Below are positions 10,604 to 22,642 of a stretch of 64,000 nt of DNA, in pieces. The translations under genes and the position numbers were made by a program. The stretch spans positions 409,414 to 473,413 of the forward strand of contig NW_006767436.1 of NCBI RefSeq assembly GCF_000264995.1, read 5' to 3'. The notes beneath the pieces are model-generated. The model was not told where the DNA came from. It did not search any database and saw only the letters and a program-made list of their open reading frames with translations. The stretch is from Punctularia strigosozonata HHB-11173 SS5. Taxonomy: Eukaryota; Basidiomycota; Agaricomycetes; Corticiales; Punctulariaceae. The stretch's first letter is position 1. The number at the start of each line of letters is the position of its first letter.

Positions 10604-13600
10604 TCAATCGCTTGCAGTTGAGTCATCGTCAGCTAAGAATGGCCTGTTGAGTGAACAATAATCAGCACGGAGTGGAAGTATGAGCAATGCTTCACTTACG
10701 TGTACTCGTAATCGTTACGGATAGCGTTGGACATCCATTCCTCGTCGGCTTCCTGCATGGAGAAGCCAGGGCCGCCCGCTAAGCTGAGGATGACAGGTAG
10801 CAGAACCAACCCGTGCAAAGCTCCGGATATTATCAGCGTCAACCACATTCTGAAGTAGTATATCTGAGCGCACGTCATTAGCGTGACCGTCGGCCAGATT
10901 TTCAGATACGGCCCACCTCGAGTAACTTAGATCGTGTCAAAGCCAGAACACACATCCCAATAAGCTTCGTGAATGTTATTCCGGAGAGTACCTTAACCAG
11001 GACGTGAGTACACGAGGATGTTGATGCCGGCACGGAACGACGTACCGAAGGTCCAACATCCACCAATGCAGTCCACATCCGCTCGTCTCTCTCCTTCTGG
11101 CCGGCTGGGTGATCAACAGGTAGCCCAGAACCAGCGCTCATAAACGCCCTCGCAATATGCGCGCAGAACTCCACCGCGATGCCGAGCGAAATGACGAGGT
11201 TCACCAAACTGATGGCATTCAGGCTGATGCCCCAGACGCCCATGACGCCCATGACGCTGGTCACCGTCAGGCCCACCACGCCTGTCACGATCGACCCCGT
11301 CCTCCACGAGCCGAGCAGCAGAGCCGTGACGAGCAACACACCGGCAAGGCCTAGCCCTAGTATCTCCTGCGTGATGGCGACGATGTGCGCGTACTGGTCG
11401 AAGAAGACGTAGTGGAGCGAGTACGGGAATACCTTCGTACCCGACTTTTCGGACAGCTCGTCGGCGATGCGGTGCGCCGCCGCGAACGAGTTGATGAAGT
11501 CCTCCTGCGACCGCAGCGGGGAGTGGAACGTCCGGAAGTGAGAAGCCTCAACGAAGTCGTCGTCCTCACTCAACGAGAGGGCCGCGCCGAATGAGGCTTT
11601 ACCGGCGAGGGGGCAGTCGGCGTTGGTAGGCGACACCAACCACTGCTTCAGATAGTGCATGAATTCCCCGTCCTCGGGGAACCCGTCCATGGTGATGTTC
11701 CACGCCGGCGTCCTGCCCTTGAAGCACGGACGACAGAGTCTCGGCGAGTCCCTCTCCCCGCAGAACTGCGATGGATCGCGTATGCGCACCCGACAGCACT
11801 CTTCATTCAAGGGATTGAGCCAGTTGAGGAAGTCGTCGATCCAGGACGCGGTTGGTTCGGAGATGAACGACGACGAGGGGCGTTTACGCTCCGCTTCGAG
11901 GACGTTGGCTATAGAAAAGTCATTGCAGGTCGTGAAGCGGCCGCAGAGCTTCTGTTGGCCGGGACGGGCAGTGACGTTGGTATCGTAGCTCACGAAGTAG
12001 ACGGGCGGGCCTATGTCCAGGTAGGCTTCGAGGTTATCGAAGTAAGGAACGAGATATGAGTCGGAGGGTAGTGCGAGTCGTTGATCTGCGTATATGTCAA
12101 TACCGGATAATATACCAGCAGATGATACGACGAACCAAGACCCAGCTGGAGATGCTGAATGGATATAACTGACAGCACGAACACGCCCGCGAAGGACAAG
12201 AGTACAGAGCCCTTGACAATTGGCTTGAGTAGGAACGGCGCGTAGTGCCTCCTGATGAACTTTCCTATCCGTCCCAAACCGCTTCCACTTGGCGGAGCGT
12301 CCAGTAGCGCGATCCTGGGAGGAAGCCGGATGCAAGGGAGGCAATCCACACGACTGGCCTGCACAACGATCAGTCGGGATGAGAACGTGATCTCACGGTC
12401 GAACGTGCATATGATCGACGTACCTCCACTCTCCGCAGGTCCAGTACCAACGCGCTCACAAAGACGGTCACTTGCAAGAACGCGTTGAGCATTACACTGC
12501 CGGCTGCATACAGCGCGAAGTTGCGAACTGCCGGCATGGGCACCAGCGCACCGAGCGCGAAGGCCACCGTCTCCGTGATCGTGGATAGTAGAATAGACGG
12601 CCCCATCTTCGCAAGCGCCCGTGCTACACGCTCCTCAGGGGAGAGGAAGAGAGGGGTTGATTGCGCATCAATGGCATCATCCGTCGAGGGATCAACAACC
12701 ATGCGCCGTCCTCCGAATCCAGCGAAAGGTTGAGTCGGCGACAGCGACATCGTAGGCGAGCCAGGTACGGGAGCGTCGTCCGCACCAGCCAGCGCAGACG
12801 CATTCGGTCCATGGAGGAGGTTCTGCCGATCGAGCTCGTGCACGAGGATGAAGACGTTGTCGACACCGACGGCGAGTACGAGGAAGGGGATCACCTCCGC
12901 GATGATGAGCGTCGTCTTCACGCCCGCTAGCGAGAAGAACCCGACCGAAGACGAGACCGAGAGCACGACAAGGACGATGCCAAAGAGACCGAGAGTGAAC
13001 TTGGAGTTGACAAACAGGCTGCGCGGGAGGCGGGGGAGCAGGGTTGGCGGGTAGCCGTCGTCATCGGTGGATGAGGTCGCAACGGAGGAGCCGCGGAACA
13101 GCTTGGGGAGTCCGCGCGCCCATCTATTAAGCGATGCCCACACGCCATCTTCTTTCTGACCAGAGGAGTTCGCACCGAGGGTGAACGCGACGTAGAAGAA
13201 CATCGCTACGTAGGATAGTACGACGATGCGCACGTCCGTGTTGGAGCTCTTGCTGATCTCTTCTTCCAATGATACGCCGGTTGTCCAGGCTATCTCCAAT
13301 CCTGCCTCCTCGCGCGCTTTGGCCGGAACGCTCTCCATGTACTCTCTCAATGTAGTTTCCCATTCCATCGCCCTCGCCTGTACCTCCGGGTCCAAGGAAT
13401 CAGACACCACATAATTGATGACCATTGCCTCCGCTCCAAGGTAATCCTTCCCATCCGCTCCCTCCTTGCCCGGCACTTTACCCAACACGTACTGAGGCGC
13501 CAACGGCTGCCCGAACTCCGGGAGACAGTCAACCGGCGAATTCGCGCACTTCAGCAGCTGCTCCTTCCACGTGTCTTCATCGTACATCGACAAGTCGTTG

Positions 13601-15155
13601 TCAAACCACGCGAGTACGCTCTGCACCACGCAGGCCGTGTCCGTCGGTTTGAAGCAGACATCGTCGAGGGTGTAGTTGTGCGGATGGGAGTGGAGGGCAC
13701 GAATGTCGGACTCGATGTTGGCCCAGTACTTGAGGTGATCCCATGAAAGCACGGGTGGCTTCGCGGTGGTGCCATCCGATGCTATGTTGGACGTCGCGGT
13801 GACGAACATCTGTTCCGTCCGATAGAACGGGCCGAAGTGCTCATCAAAGTACTCCTTCTGTATCCTGCTCTCGCTATTCGGCGCGACCCATAGTCTTACG
13901 GGGTCGGTTTCCACACTGAAATCTTTCCAACCGACGTTGAGCAGCCCCACAATCGCGAAAATCATCGCGAATGTAAGCCATGGGTACGAAGCGCACGAAA
14001 GCCCAAGACGGTAGAATGATCGGCGGAGAAAGGTATTAAGGCGGTGCTGTCGAGGTTGGACGGTCTCTAGCGGATCGAGGAGGGATGCGCCGCGTCCGAG
14101 ATGACGAGACTCGGAGCGAGCGGTGGCTACCGAATCGTCGCCGTCGACGCCGGAAGCTTGCGCCAGAGATGAGGCCCCAACGAGGTGGCGCACATGTGCA
14201 CGGGGTGAGAGGGGCGTATCAATAGACGATCCCTGGTCTTGTGCGAGGGTGATTCCGATGCCATCGTACGCCTTCTCTCTCCGGCGGCGGATTGTGAGCT
14301 GGAGGACGTATGTGGCAAAAAAGGCCGCGACAGCCAGCGCGTAGCCCAATGTGAGAACGAAGGTAAGGCAGGATATTGTGCCTACGTGGCAAGTAGGCTC
14401 GCTGCCTGGAGCGGGCACGTCGGGAAGAGGGAGGCAAACATCCGGGCAGTCGATGCATGTGCATCTACTGCTGAGATCGTTGTCGGCACAATTACGAGGA
14501 GTGGCGTTGAAGGCCGCGAATGGAGGAGGGGTATACGAGGGATAGTTGATCTGGAAAGGTGAACCGAGATCCTTCTCGTCGCCAAGGAACTTGAGGAAAC
14601 CTTTATAGTCCTTTGCGCCTCCGCCAATGAGATCCATGGCCCAGCTGTTCGCGGATCCCACTTGGACATTCTTGCAGCTATCGAAGAAGCCCTCCGAAAA
14701 GCGCTGTGACGCGTAGAAGTCGAGCTCCTTCACGGCCGTCTGCCCAGTGCGGGTCTTCTGCGTCGCAGTAATGTTCACAAACGAGGCTTGCGTGGGCGAG
14801 CAGGTGAAGTGGCAGAAGAAAGACCGGAAATTGTTTCGACAGGCGGGGCATGACGAGATTATGGGCTCGACTTGCTGGAGATTATCCCGGAGCGTTTCGA
14901 GCTGGTCCGAGGTACAGCATACAGGCCCTTGGGCTAAGTCTGCACCACAAACTGAGGTAAGGAGTTCAAGGGTATCGGAGTCTTCGGGCTTTCAACAATG
15001 TGTCAATTACTTCAGACTTGCAAAAACTGTTCACGCACCTCTGAGGGAGGACCGTCGTATGGGCAAGGTAAAGGCTTGCCGAACCAGCCTTTGGATCCGC
15101 AGGAGCCGCGCATGGCGCATTGGCCCACAGAGGGCATCCATTCCGGTGACTCCAT
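10604..15155 (-). CDS. NCR1: NPC1/NCR1 sterol transporter
   Basis: This large lysosomal/vacuolar membrane protein takes sterol from a lumenal carrier and passes it to the membrane. Exons, in transcript order, are 15155-15039, 14988-12424, 12358-12136, 12085-11046, 10991-10917, 10863-10700 and 10643-10604; the modelled part codes for about 1,407 residues. The N-terminal Cys-rich sterol-binding domain is seen in CAMRGSCGSKGWFG, VCGADLAQGPVCC and SCPACRNNFRSFFC. A sterol-sensing domain follows (VIPFLVLAVGVDNVFILVHE), then the second lumenal loop, TALVDVGPS, SGITFTKLIG and the C-terminal NDYEYTPFLAD. The signal peptide upstream of MESPEWM is not resolved; a 5' coding exon within 15156-15300 is likely. 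The family assignment is firm. Confidence 0.92.
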
Positions 15156-15497
15156 GTTGCAGAGACCTGCCCCTGCCAAGGAGATTTGTAGCTAGTCGCC
15201 CTGAAGGATGTTGTGGACGGCAATAATAACGAACAAGCACTGGCAGCAAGGCGCAGCTCCCTCTGTCGGTGACGCGCGCGACTCATGGCACGATTCGGTA
15301 TGAGTCACGTGCAGCAACGCTCTTGAGAACGTGACGAAACGCGTAGTACTCGGACTCCCGGCATGACCACAACGAGCACATCCGCGAAAGAGGAGGCATG
15401 GTGAAGGTATTAAAGCAGGGTACGTGCGTGATCTCATATTTTCAGCACTCTTGCATTGACCACGCTCGCTTACCACGACAATCCTTACATCAACGCG
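15156..15497. promoter_or_regulatory. Divergent promoter, probably with the NPC1 signal-peptide exon
   Basis: This 342-bp stretch separates the first securely coded NPC1 residues from the divergent gene at 15498. A minus-strand frame starting near 15286 (MSRARHRQRELRL, then a hydrophobic run) resembles a signal peptide, but I could not find a clean splice joining it to the NPC1 frame. Confidence 0.4.
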
Positions 15498-16461
15498 ATG
15501 CCTTTCGCCCTCTTCACCAAGGTTCGGCCCACCGCTGCCTTCGGACGTCGCGTCCTTGGCTTCTGCGCTAGAGTGATCTCTGTCCGCAACAAAGATGTTG
15601 CTGAAAACACCGAAGATTGCTGTGACTTTCCCGAGTCGTTCGGACCTATCGTAACCGAAGAGCCTTGCGTCACCCCCTATGTGACGTCCACTAGGGTAAG
15701 CGAGACTCGACCCTCATTCTGTTACATCTCTCACACCTCCCGTACCAACCTAGATCGAACATATAAATCAAGTGAAGAAGTCCGACAACGATGATGTACG
15801 TGTTACGATACCATGGTCCAACCTGATATACTGAACTTGCGGTATCAGGCGACTCTTCAGGCTGACACTTGCAGAACGCTCGTCGGCGCCAACCATTCCA
15901 TCGTTAGTCCTTCCAAGGACTGTTCTCCGGCTCCGCGCCCTTCTGCGCGCAAACGCGTGTCTGCTCTTGCTCCCGGGCCGCGTTCGCCTCCTAGACCTAG
16001 CTCCATGAGGCTGCGCGCGTCTCTCCCTCCCCAATGGCGCTACTCTGGTTCCAAGGAGGCCGTCCTCGTTCGTAACGCCTGGAGAAAGGATCTTGCCTCC
16101 CAGGCGCAACCTCAATCGATGCCTCGCAAGGTCGTGGTCAAGGCTAAGGCTTGTCCGGCGAAACCGCCTCCTGCCGACAAGGTTAACATCGCGACCTCTA
16201 AGCGTCGCGCCCCTTCGCCGCGCCTCGTCCCCCTCGCCCAACTCGTGACGAAGAAAAACCAATCCACGCCTCTCATCTCGGAATTTCGTACGAACATGGA
16301 TAAAGCGCGCGCAGCGACCGACTCCTCCCGCTTCTCATCGCATGTCGACGAGAATGTGCGGCCTGTTCGGTGAGCGATCTTCCTGCCTCTGATTTATGTA
16401 GCGATGCTCACAGTCCGATTCTTACAGCCGTACCGCCCGCCAGCCTGCGAAGCGTCGCTGA
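15498..16461 (+). CDS. Hypothetical basic protein
   Basis: This is a 260-residue protein of unknown function from exons 15498-15695, 15754-15795, 15861-16369 and 16428-16461. Phases agree across three introns with good donors (GTAAGC, GTACGT, GTGAGC). The N-terminal third is mixed, with several Cys and acidic residues (ENTEDCCDFPESF). The rest is strongly basic, Pro/Ser/Lys/Arg-rich and probably disordered, ending RTARQPAKRR. Nothing in it matches a domain I recognise. The basic C-terminus could suggest nucleic-acid contact or nuclear import, but that is only an inference. It is transcribed divergently from NPC1. Confidence 0.55.
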
Positions 16462-17074
16462 TCGACTGCTACTCCAAGAAGCTCGGCATGATCGTCGTCC
16501 CCCAGATTGACCCTGGCCATGTCTCTGTCTCCGTTTCGCCGCCACCAAAGCACCTCTGGTTTTGGTCATTATCTCCGTCTCCGTCTCGTACCTTCATCTC
16601 GCCGTGAAACTGTAGCTCCATTGGATCAAATCTAGCTCGTGGTCTTCATATCTCAAATTTTGTCTCTGTCTCTCCGTCTCAGCCGTGACCTGCCTTATAA
16701 TCCCCCCCTCTGTACCCTCGGACCTTGTATATCGCATCGGAACCGCAGTTTCATGTAGTACAAGAAATGCACACTATGATTCTCTAGCGCGTTTATCTGA
16801 AATTGCCAAACGATACTCCCGTGTAGTCGTCATCTTATGAATCATGCTCGCCGGAGGCTACATGAAGGGTACTTGTTCTGACATACGTATCGTACAATGT
16901 GAGCTATCGGAAGCGGCAAATGCAGCAAATCAACCTCCAGAGCAATGGTAAGGAGATCATGCAGAGCGCGAAGGATCAGTGTACTGATACGACGCCCAGG
17001 AGAGCAAAAGACAGGAGCAGGTTACTTGAACAACCGGTCATCGTTGCCGGTTATCGTCATCAAGGAGCTGGTTT
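16462..17074. other. Intergenic, 3' flanks of convergent genes
   Basis: This lies between the hypothetical basic gene and the convergent F-box-like gene. It contains CCGTCTC/GTCTCTGTCTC-type low-complexity repeats around 16525-16590 and 16655-16685, and no convincing coding sequence. Confidence 0.5.
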
Positions 17075-18553
17075 TCATTCAGATGTTGTAATAGTCTTCG
17101 AGCGTTGATGATACGAAAGGGAGTGTGAACGAAGAGGTAGGATGTCTTTCCTCGCCAAAGAGACCAGGCTCTGATGGTCCGGCGTCAAACCCATGATCGT
17201 GCACGAGACGATGTACATACCATCTGGGTTCACCTGTTCGAGCGTTATGTTCCACTCGCGACAAAGGCACACGAGTTTCAACGGCGCTTGGCCGACTACC
17301 TTCGCCAAGAGTTGTGCGCCCTCGCGCCTGCTTGCTACGAGGTCCAGTCGGGCTTCGAGGCACCTCCCCATTTCCTCGGCGCTGCGGAAGAAGCACTCCA
17401 AATTACTCGATGTTGCGTCCGCCCTTAGCGCAATGAACACCTCCAGTGACGCAGGCATGCTCACCACGCCAAAGGGTGGTTCACTGAAGTGGATGGGCCC
17501 GAGTACAAGGCGACGCAGCACTGTGAACGCCGCGAGGTCCAGCTCGCGGGCGACGCAGAGCTCGTCCAAGCCGATCAGAGTAAGCTCCTTCAGCGTGCGG
17601 GAATACGACTGGATGGACTGAATGAGCGCGCCAACGTAGCAACGACTTCCTACCAGCTCGATTTTCTCCAGCATGGGAAGCGCCTTAGATGGTGGCACGG
17701 CATGTTCGAAGAAGACGTCCGAGATTGCGCGCCAAATGCGCAGGGTCCGGAGGGCGGGCATGGCCGGGAGCTGGACATGGTCCAGGCCACAGAAGTCAGC
17801 GAGGGCGAGCTCCTCTAGGTGCTGCAGTTTGGCGGTGGCCACAGAGCCCGCGTCAGACTCAACCGTGAGCACGAGCTTGTCGGAGAGCGAGCACCATTGA
17901 CAGCCGAAAAGCGCGAGCCGGCGCAAACGAGATACGTAGATCGAGGATGCGCACGTATCACCAGGAGTGCAAGAAATTGAACCCCCACTTTTACGACATT
18001 CTCTCCGCGTGCAGAGTGATCGAATCCGTTTGTTTGCGCTCGCGCCGTTACACGCACTTGTCCCGTAGAACGTCGTTCCCTAGAACGCACTCGTTCCCTC
18101 CCGTCATCGACGCGCTCGTGCACGACTACAACTGATGAACGGCACGCGGTCTGCTAGCCTGAGGCTGGGCTCTGGCTCGAGTGGAGGCTCAACGACCACA
18201 AGCGTGCGCACGAGACGCGCTAGATCCTGACGGGAGGTGACAGTACGCGTGAAAAGCTTCACCGCGTGAGGGGAAGCCAGGAACGGCTCGGAGTATAGTG
18301 TGGCAATCCCTGCGAGATACCAGCCCTTGCAAACGCGGAGAAGGGAAAGAAGCTCGGCCTGGTTGAGCGCAGCCGTGCACGCGTCCGGCGAGCCCCCCGA
18401 CTTTGAGAGCCAGTGGTCGCCAGCTTGCCAGCGGTTGAGAGCGTGCACCTGTGCGAGGATAAGGAGGGTGACTTCGGGCGGCAGTAGGCTGCAGAGCGAG
18501 TACGTAGGCGCTTCTGCGCGCGGTTTTCTGAACCACAGCAGCAAAGATGGCAT
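17075..18553 (-). CDS. F-box-like/LRR-like protein
   Basis: The gene starts at 18553 with MPSLLLWFRKPRAEAP and an F-box-like helix (CSLLPPEVTLLILAQVHAL, then LLSLLRVCKGWYLAGIATLYSEPFL), features shared by many Agaricomycete F-box-like proteins. The second part, from about 17960 to 17075, reads RLRRLALFGCQWCSL, LQHLEELALADFCGL and TLKELTLIGLDEL, a leucine-rich repeat-like array. The two parts lie in the same genomic frame but are separated by stops between about 18130 and 17990, so an intron of roughly 100-170 nt is expected; its exact borders are unclear. An SCF adaptor role is inferred from the family. Confidence 0.65.
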
Positions 18554-19186
18554 ATTCGGCTTCTGAGCAAGATCAGATCGTCAGGTCAGGTATCATGGGC
18601 ATATATGGAGCAGAGAAACGCACGACTTGGGGCTTTGACATGACAGCTGTTTGCAGAGAGCTGCGCGTTTCTCTCTCCATGATCAACGTGACCGTGGTAA
18701 CTGCCGCATTAGGAAACTTAGCACATCCCGCGCCCAATACTGCCCCAGCAGTGCGCCTCCTTCCGCTCTTTCACGATTGTTCACATTTTAAACTCTGCTT
18801 GGCGGGCTCCCCGTTGCTCGATATGATGGCAGCAATAGGGCTCGCTTGGGTTTACTCTCTTCATGTGGATCAATTTTTCACGAAACAGATTGCTGAGACT
18901 TGTTGGCTAAGGTCATCCATGAAAGCGAGCATATGTGATATGGAGTGCATTCCGATGATTTCCCGGTCTCGGCTTCGCAAATCTTCGATTTATAGACATG
19001 TATCGCAGCAGCTCTTTTGAGCAGGATGGATGTAACGACGGTTACCCACGTCGCTGTCGGCGTGCAGTGCCGTGCACCATGTAGTCGAGCACGACACTGA
19101 CCACGACATTGATGACTAAACTCGTTCCTCTTTTGGAAGTCTCCACGACCACGTTGATTGTGGAGGGAGCGAGGCGCAGCGTCTAT

Positions 19187-19460
19187 CACGGCGGTGGGTC
19201 TGCGATTCTGACAAAAGGTGGATTTATAACCGTAGGAAAACGTGAATTTAAAGATTGGTCGCGGCTCCATGACCTATTCGTTTTCGTGTTAGTATTGTAT
19301 TATGTAAGCGCTCTCCACCAATCAGAGCCCGAAGACAGCATAAAAACGAGACTATAATTTGAAGTCTAGGTAAGTTAGAGGCGACGGACCAATTTTCAAG
19401 TTCTCGTTTCACCATGGATAAAAATTCGTCTTTTGCCGGAACCCTGATCCCACCGCCGTG
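19187..19460. repeat. Diverged inverted repeat, 74-bp arms with 126-bp spacer
   Basis: The left arm 19187-19260 aligned to the reverse complement of 19387-19460 gives, by my own hand count, about 53 identical positions of 74 without gaps. It begins with 12 perfect bases (CACGGCGGTGGG) and ends in GATTGGTC/AATTGGTC. The spacer is 126 bp. No transposase frame or clear target-site duplication was seen. It may be an eroded foldback or MITE-like element. Confidence 0.6.
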
Positions 19461-19740
19461 TATCATCTCTCTGCAACACAGCTGGAATGCAGCAACATCA
19501 GGTCTGTTCACGATACAGCTCCTCGAGTCCGTGATCGACCGGCCGTCTTCGGCACACTTATGTACACAGCCAAGCCATCCGCATTCGTCAATGGAGCTCA
19601 GTACAAGTGACATTGCAAGCTCAAATTGGGGGACGATTTACGGACATTTCCCAATCCCTCTACATGGCTCGCTGACGGCCAGGACGAGCTTGATCTTGGG
19701 AATCTCAAGCTTTATTGTGAACGGACCTACTATGGATGTA

Positions 19741-19770
19741 CCATCAATGCAATTTCGATTGCATTGATGG
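19741..19770. other. Perfect 13-bp hairpin with TTCG loop
   Basis: CCATCAATGCAAT (19741-19753) is the exact reverse complement of ATTGCATTGATGG (19758-19770), with the four-base loop TTCG between them. As RNA from the plus strand this gives a 13-bp stem capped by a UUCG tetraloop. The stem does not extend further on either side. Confidence 0.85.
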
Positions 19771-21489
19771 ATGAAAATCGTCATTTCTTTGCTAATCTAC
19801 CCAGAAACTAGATCATATGGTAGCTGAAACCTTGCAGCAGCTGTATGTCAAGCCTCAAATATTTTGGTACGCGGGATGCCTTGCCAGAACGATGCCGGTA
19901 GGACGTGTCGATGACTCTGCAGATTGCACAAGAAGCCGAGGCCGCCACCTTCTGGCGGGGAGCTCCTGCAAACTGACCCTGCTTTGTCAGCATTTGAAGC
20001 GGAGCTTTGATTGCATTCATGGCACCTCCGCCAGTAATCCTTGCATAGCAAGCATGAAGTTGCACATATCACGTATCGGGATAGACAGACATACCTTCCA
20101 TGTAGTATAGAGTATACTTGAATATATTCAGACCCAGTCCTAAGTCAAACAGCATGATAGCTCTGCACACGTGAACATGGAAAGCGCCCACCGGTCCTAC
20201 GACCGGTCTCTTCCGCGCCTTCTCCGACGTCTGCATTCATGCTGCCATTCTCAACAATTGCATCGAAACATTCTGTCTCTCACCACTAGCCGCGGAACAC
20301 CGACTTGCATCAGAGGCATGCTATGTTACGACTTCCCATCAATGCGTAACTCTTCACCTTCATATCCGCAACGCGAACACGACCTTCAATCGGCCGCGGA
20401 CAGCAATGTGTGTTTTTGTTGCTGTCCTTGTTGTTCTTTCGCCTTGCCAAAACCGGGCGACCGCGGGTCAAATACCGGCACGACAATAATAAGCTCCAAC
20501 TTCCAGCGATAATCGATCCCAGGGGCCCATGATCTCATGCGCGTGCTTCTGCGAGTGAAGAAGCGCAATCCCGGCACCCCACCGCCGCAGGAATGCAGTC
20601 GCCCTTGTACATGACCTATTGTCTTAGACAACGTCTGGCTTCTGCGTCCCGTCGCTAGGCTCCGCAATGGCTCCGGTCGCTTTTTGTTCTCCCGCGGACG
20701 CGACTTCGAGAGGCTCGACATTAAGGTTATATAGGGAGCGCTCTTCGGGACCAAAGCTGCAACGACGACCGGCACCCGGAGGACAGAGGCTATAATCGAG
20801 CGGATCCCCTCTCTCCACGGCGTCACTCTCCATCTCCGCAATCCCCCTCCTCCAGGAAGTCCAGGTCGCGTGCAGAGGCGCGCTCGTTTGTGCGACGGCG
20901 CCCCAGTTCTTCCCCGACGGTTTATAGCCCTTCCCCCTTCGATTGCTTGCGGAGTCACACCAGGGCTGCGCGCACACGCTCACGTACACGTTGCCAGCCA
21001 GCGGTCCGACGATCCTCCACGCTTCAGGCCTATATTCTACCTTTCATCGTCGCAACGTCAGACAGACGATCGTTCCCGATCGTCCAACACCAAGAGTGTC
21101 TCAAACCTAAAACCGCGCCACGCCACGCCCCCCGACCGGACGCGCTCGTCCATTCGCGCCACGCCGCTCGACGTAATAGACTCAGAAGCCGATCCGAACA
21201 CCGTCACAACCTCGGAACGCATCCCCCGCTTCTAGCCCGCGCCGCGCTGGGTTCTGTCATCTGGTTCCGGATCTATTTCTACCGCCTCCAACACGGGGAC
21301 CGCCGACATATAACCTTCACCTTACAACGACCCCCATTCTCCTCCTCCTCCACGTCGTTCACATACTTTTCCTGTCCTCTTTCTCTGCCTTTTTGCCTTC
21401 TTTGCCTTTCGCATCACCCGCACGCCGTCAGCACAACCACCCACGCAACATACCTCGTTACGCCAAGACATACATAATTTACAAAAATC

Positions 21490-22642
21490 ATGACGACGAT
21501 CACCACTACCACCAGGACCGAGACAACGTTAGGACGAAGGGGCCCAAGCCGACCGGGCACAGCGCAGTCGGCCGTGTCGGTCTACCCCGTTCCGCCGCCA
21601 ACGTCCAACACGCTCACCGGCGCCCAACGCGCGCGTCTGGTGCGCTCCGCGAACAAGATCGGGCGCGTGCTCGGGAGCACGCCGCGCCTCGTCGATTTCG
21701 ATGGTCGGTTTTCCTCGCCACCTCCCTTCCTCCCTGTCCTCAGATCCGCTCACCAAAACCCCTTATTTTTTGTTGTTTTTTCTTTTGGGCTGTATAGAAT
21801 CGACGGTGTCGCAAGGTCACAGGCGGCACGCGACGACGACGAGCTCGCGGAGGTATCCGCGCACGCCTGTACCGGGCGCCGCCGGCGCGCGGTTCAACAC
21901 CGTGATCGACGTCGGGGGCGGATCGTCGCGCGCGCACTCGAGGACCGGGTCCGCGTCTTCTACCGCGTCCTCGTCCTCCGCCTGGTCTGCCAGCGCCGCG
22001 TCCGCGTCCTCGCGGACCGCCGAGACGTCCGTGTCGTCGTCGTCCCTGTTCTCCGTGTCGCCCGCAGAGGAGGAGCTGATGTCCGAGTTTGGCGAGCTCA
22101 CGACGGATGCGACGACGACGGAGACGTGGAGGACGAGGCATGCGAGCCCGACGGAGCGTAGGCCGCCGTTGTTGAGGCTGGCGCTCGGGCTTCGCGCGCG
22201 CGCGCCGGTCGGGTCGAGGTCGGGGAGGGCCGCGGCGGCGGCTGTGAGGCCCGGGTTGGCGACCGTGCCGGCGTCGCCGTTGTTTGCGATGGATGGAGAG
22301 CCAGAGGAGGGGGAGGGGGAGGAGGGGGTGGGGGCGGTCGAGGCGCCGACGTTTAGGATACGAACGGAGGCGAGCGAGAGGAGGGCGAAGATGGAGAGGG
22401 TGAGGAGGCTGTTGGGCGAGTGCGTGCCGGTCGAGCTCGTGTTTCCGACGCGGGAGGAAGGGGACGACGACGGGCCGGATAGTCCGTCGACGGACTCGTC
22501 GTCGGAGAAGGTGGAGGTGAGGGTGACGAGGAACGGCGACGCGCGGTGCGTGAGGCGCCGCGGGGGTGGTGCGGAGAAGTGGACGTTGGAGGCGATCGAG
22601 GAGTGTGCCGGGGAGGATGATCGCCGCCGCGGGCGGCCCTGA
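21490..22642 (+). CDS. Hypothetical Ser/Arg-rich protein
   Basis: This is a 352-residue protein from exons 21490-21703 and 21798-22642, joined in phase 1 (GTCGGT donor, TATAG acceptor). The N-terminus is Thr-rich, then SAVSVYPVPPPTSNTL and RARLVRSANKIGRVLGSTPRLVDFD. A long Ser/Ala low-complexity region follows. The C-terminal part contains ERRAKMERVRRLLGECVPVE and VELVFPTREEG, probably a short helical conserved element, and ends in a charged tail. I do not recognise the family; regulatory or scaffold proteins of this composition are common in basidiomycetes. The pyrimidine-rich 5' region and sound splice junction support a real gene. It lies upstream of SCH9 on the same strand. Confidence 0.6.

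Larger units (their letters stand above)
18554..21489. other. Gene-poor stretch with inverted repeat and hairpin
   Basis: About 2.9 kb without a gene I can support. It holds the inverted repeat at 19187-19460, the perfect hairpin at 19741-19770 and a small 7-bp hairpin near 20190 (ACCGGTC/GACCGGT). Open frames of 100-195 codons occur on both strands but carry no recognisable motif or coherent splicing. The last 500 bases are C/T-rich and probably form the promoter and 5' leader of the gene at 21490. Confidence 0.5.

Noticed and set aside
18547-19020. 157-codon open frame on the plus strand
   Set aside because: It overlaps the start of the minus-strand F-box-like gene, has no recognised motif and no supporting splice structure.
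19187-19460. Protein-level similarity between the arms of the inverted repeat (HGGG...KRE...WS on both strands)
   Set aside because: Both frames are short, substitutions do not favour third positions, and nucleotide identity alone explains the similarity, so I do not call these genes.
20386-20958. 190-codon minus-strand frame and overlapping plus-strand frames upstream of 21490
   Set aside because: Low-complexity GC-rich sequence gives long chance frames on both strands here; no homology recognised.
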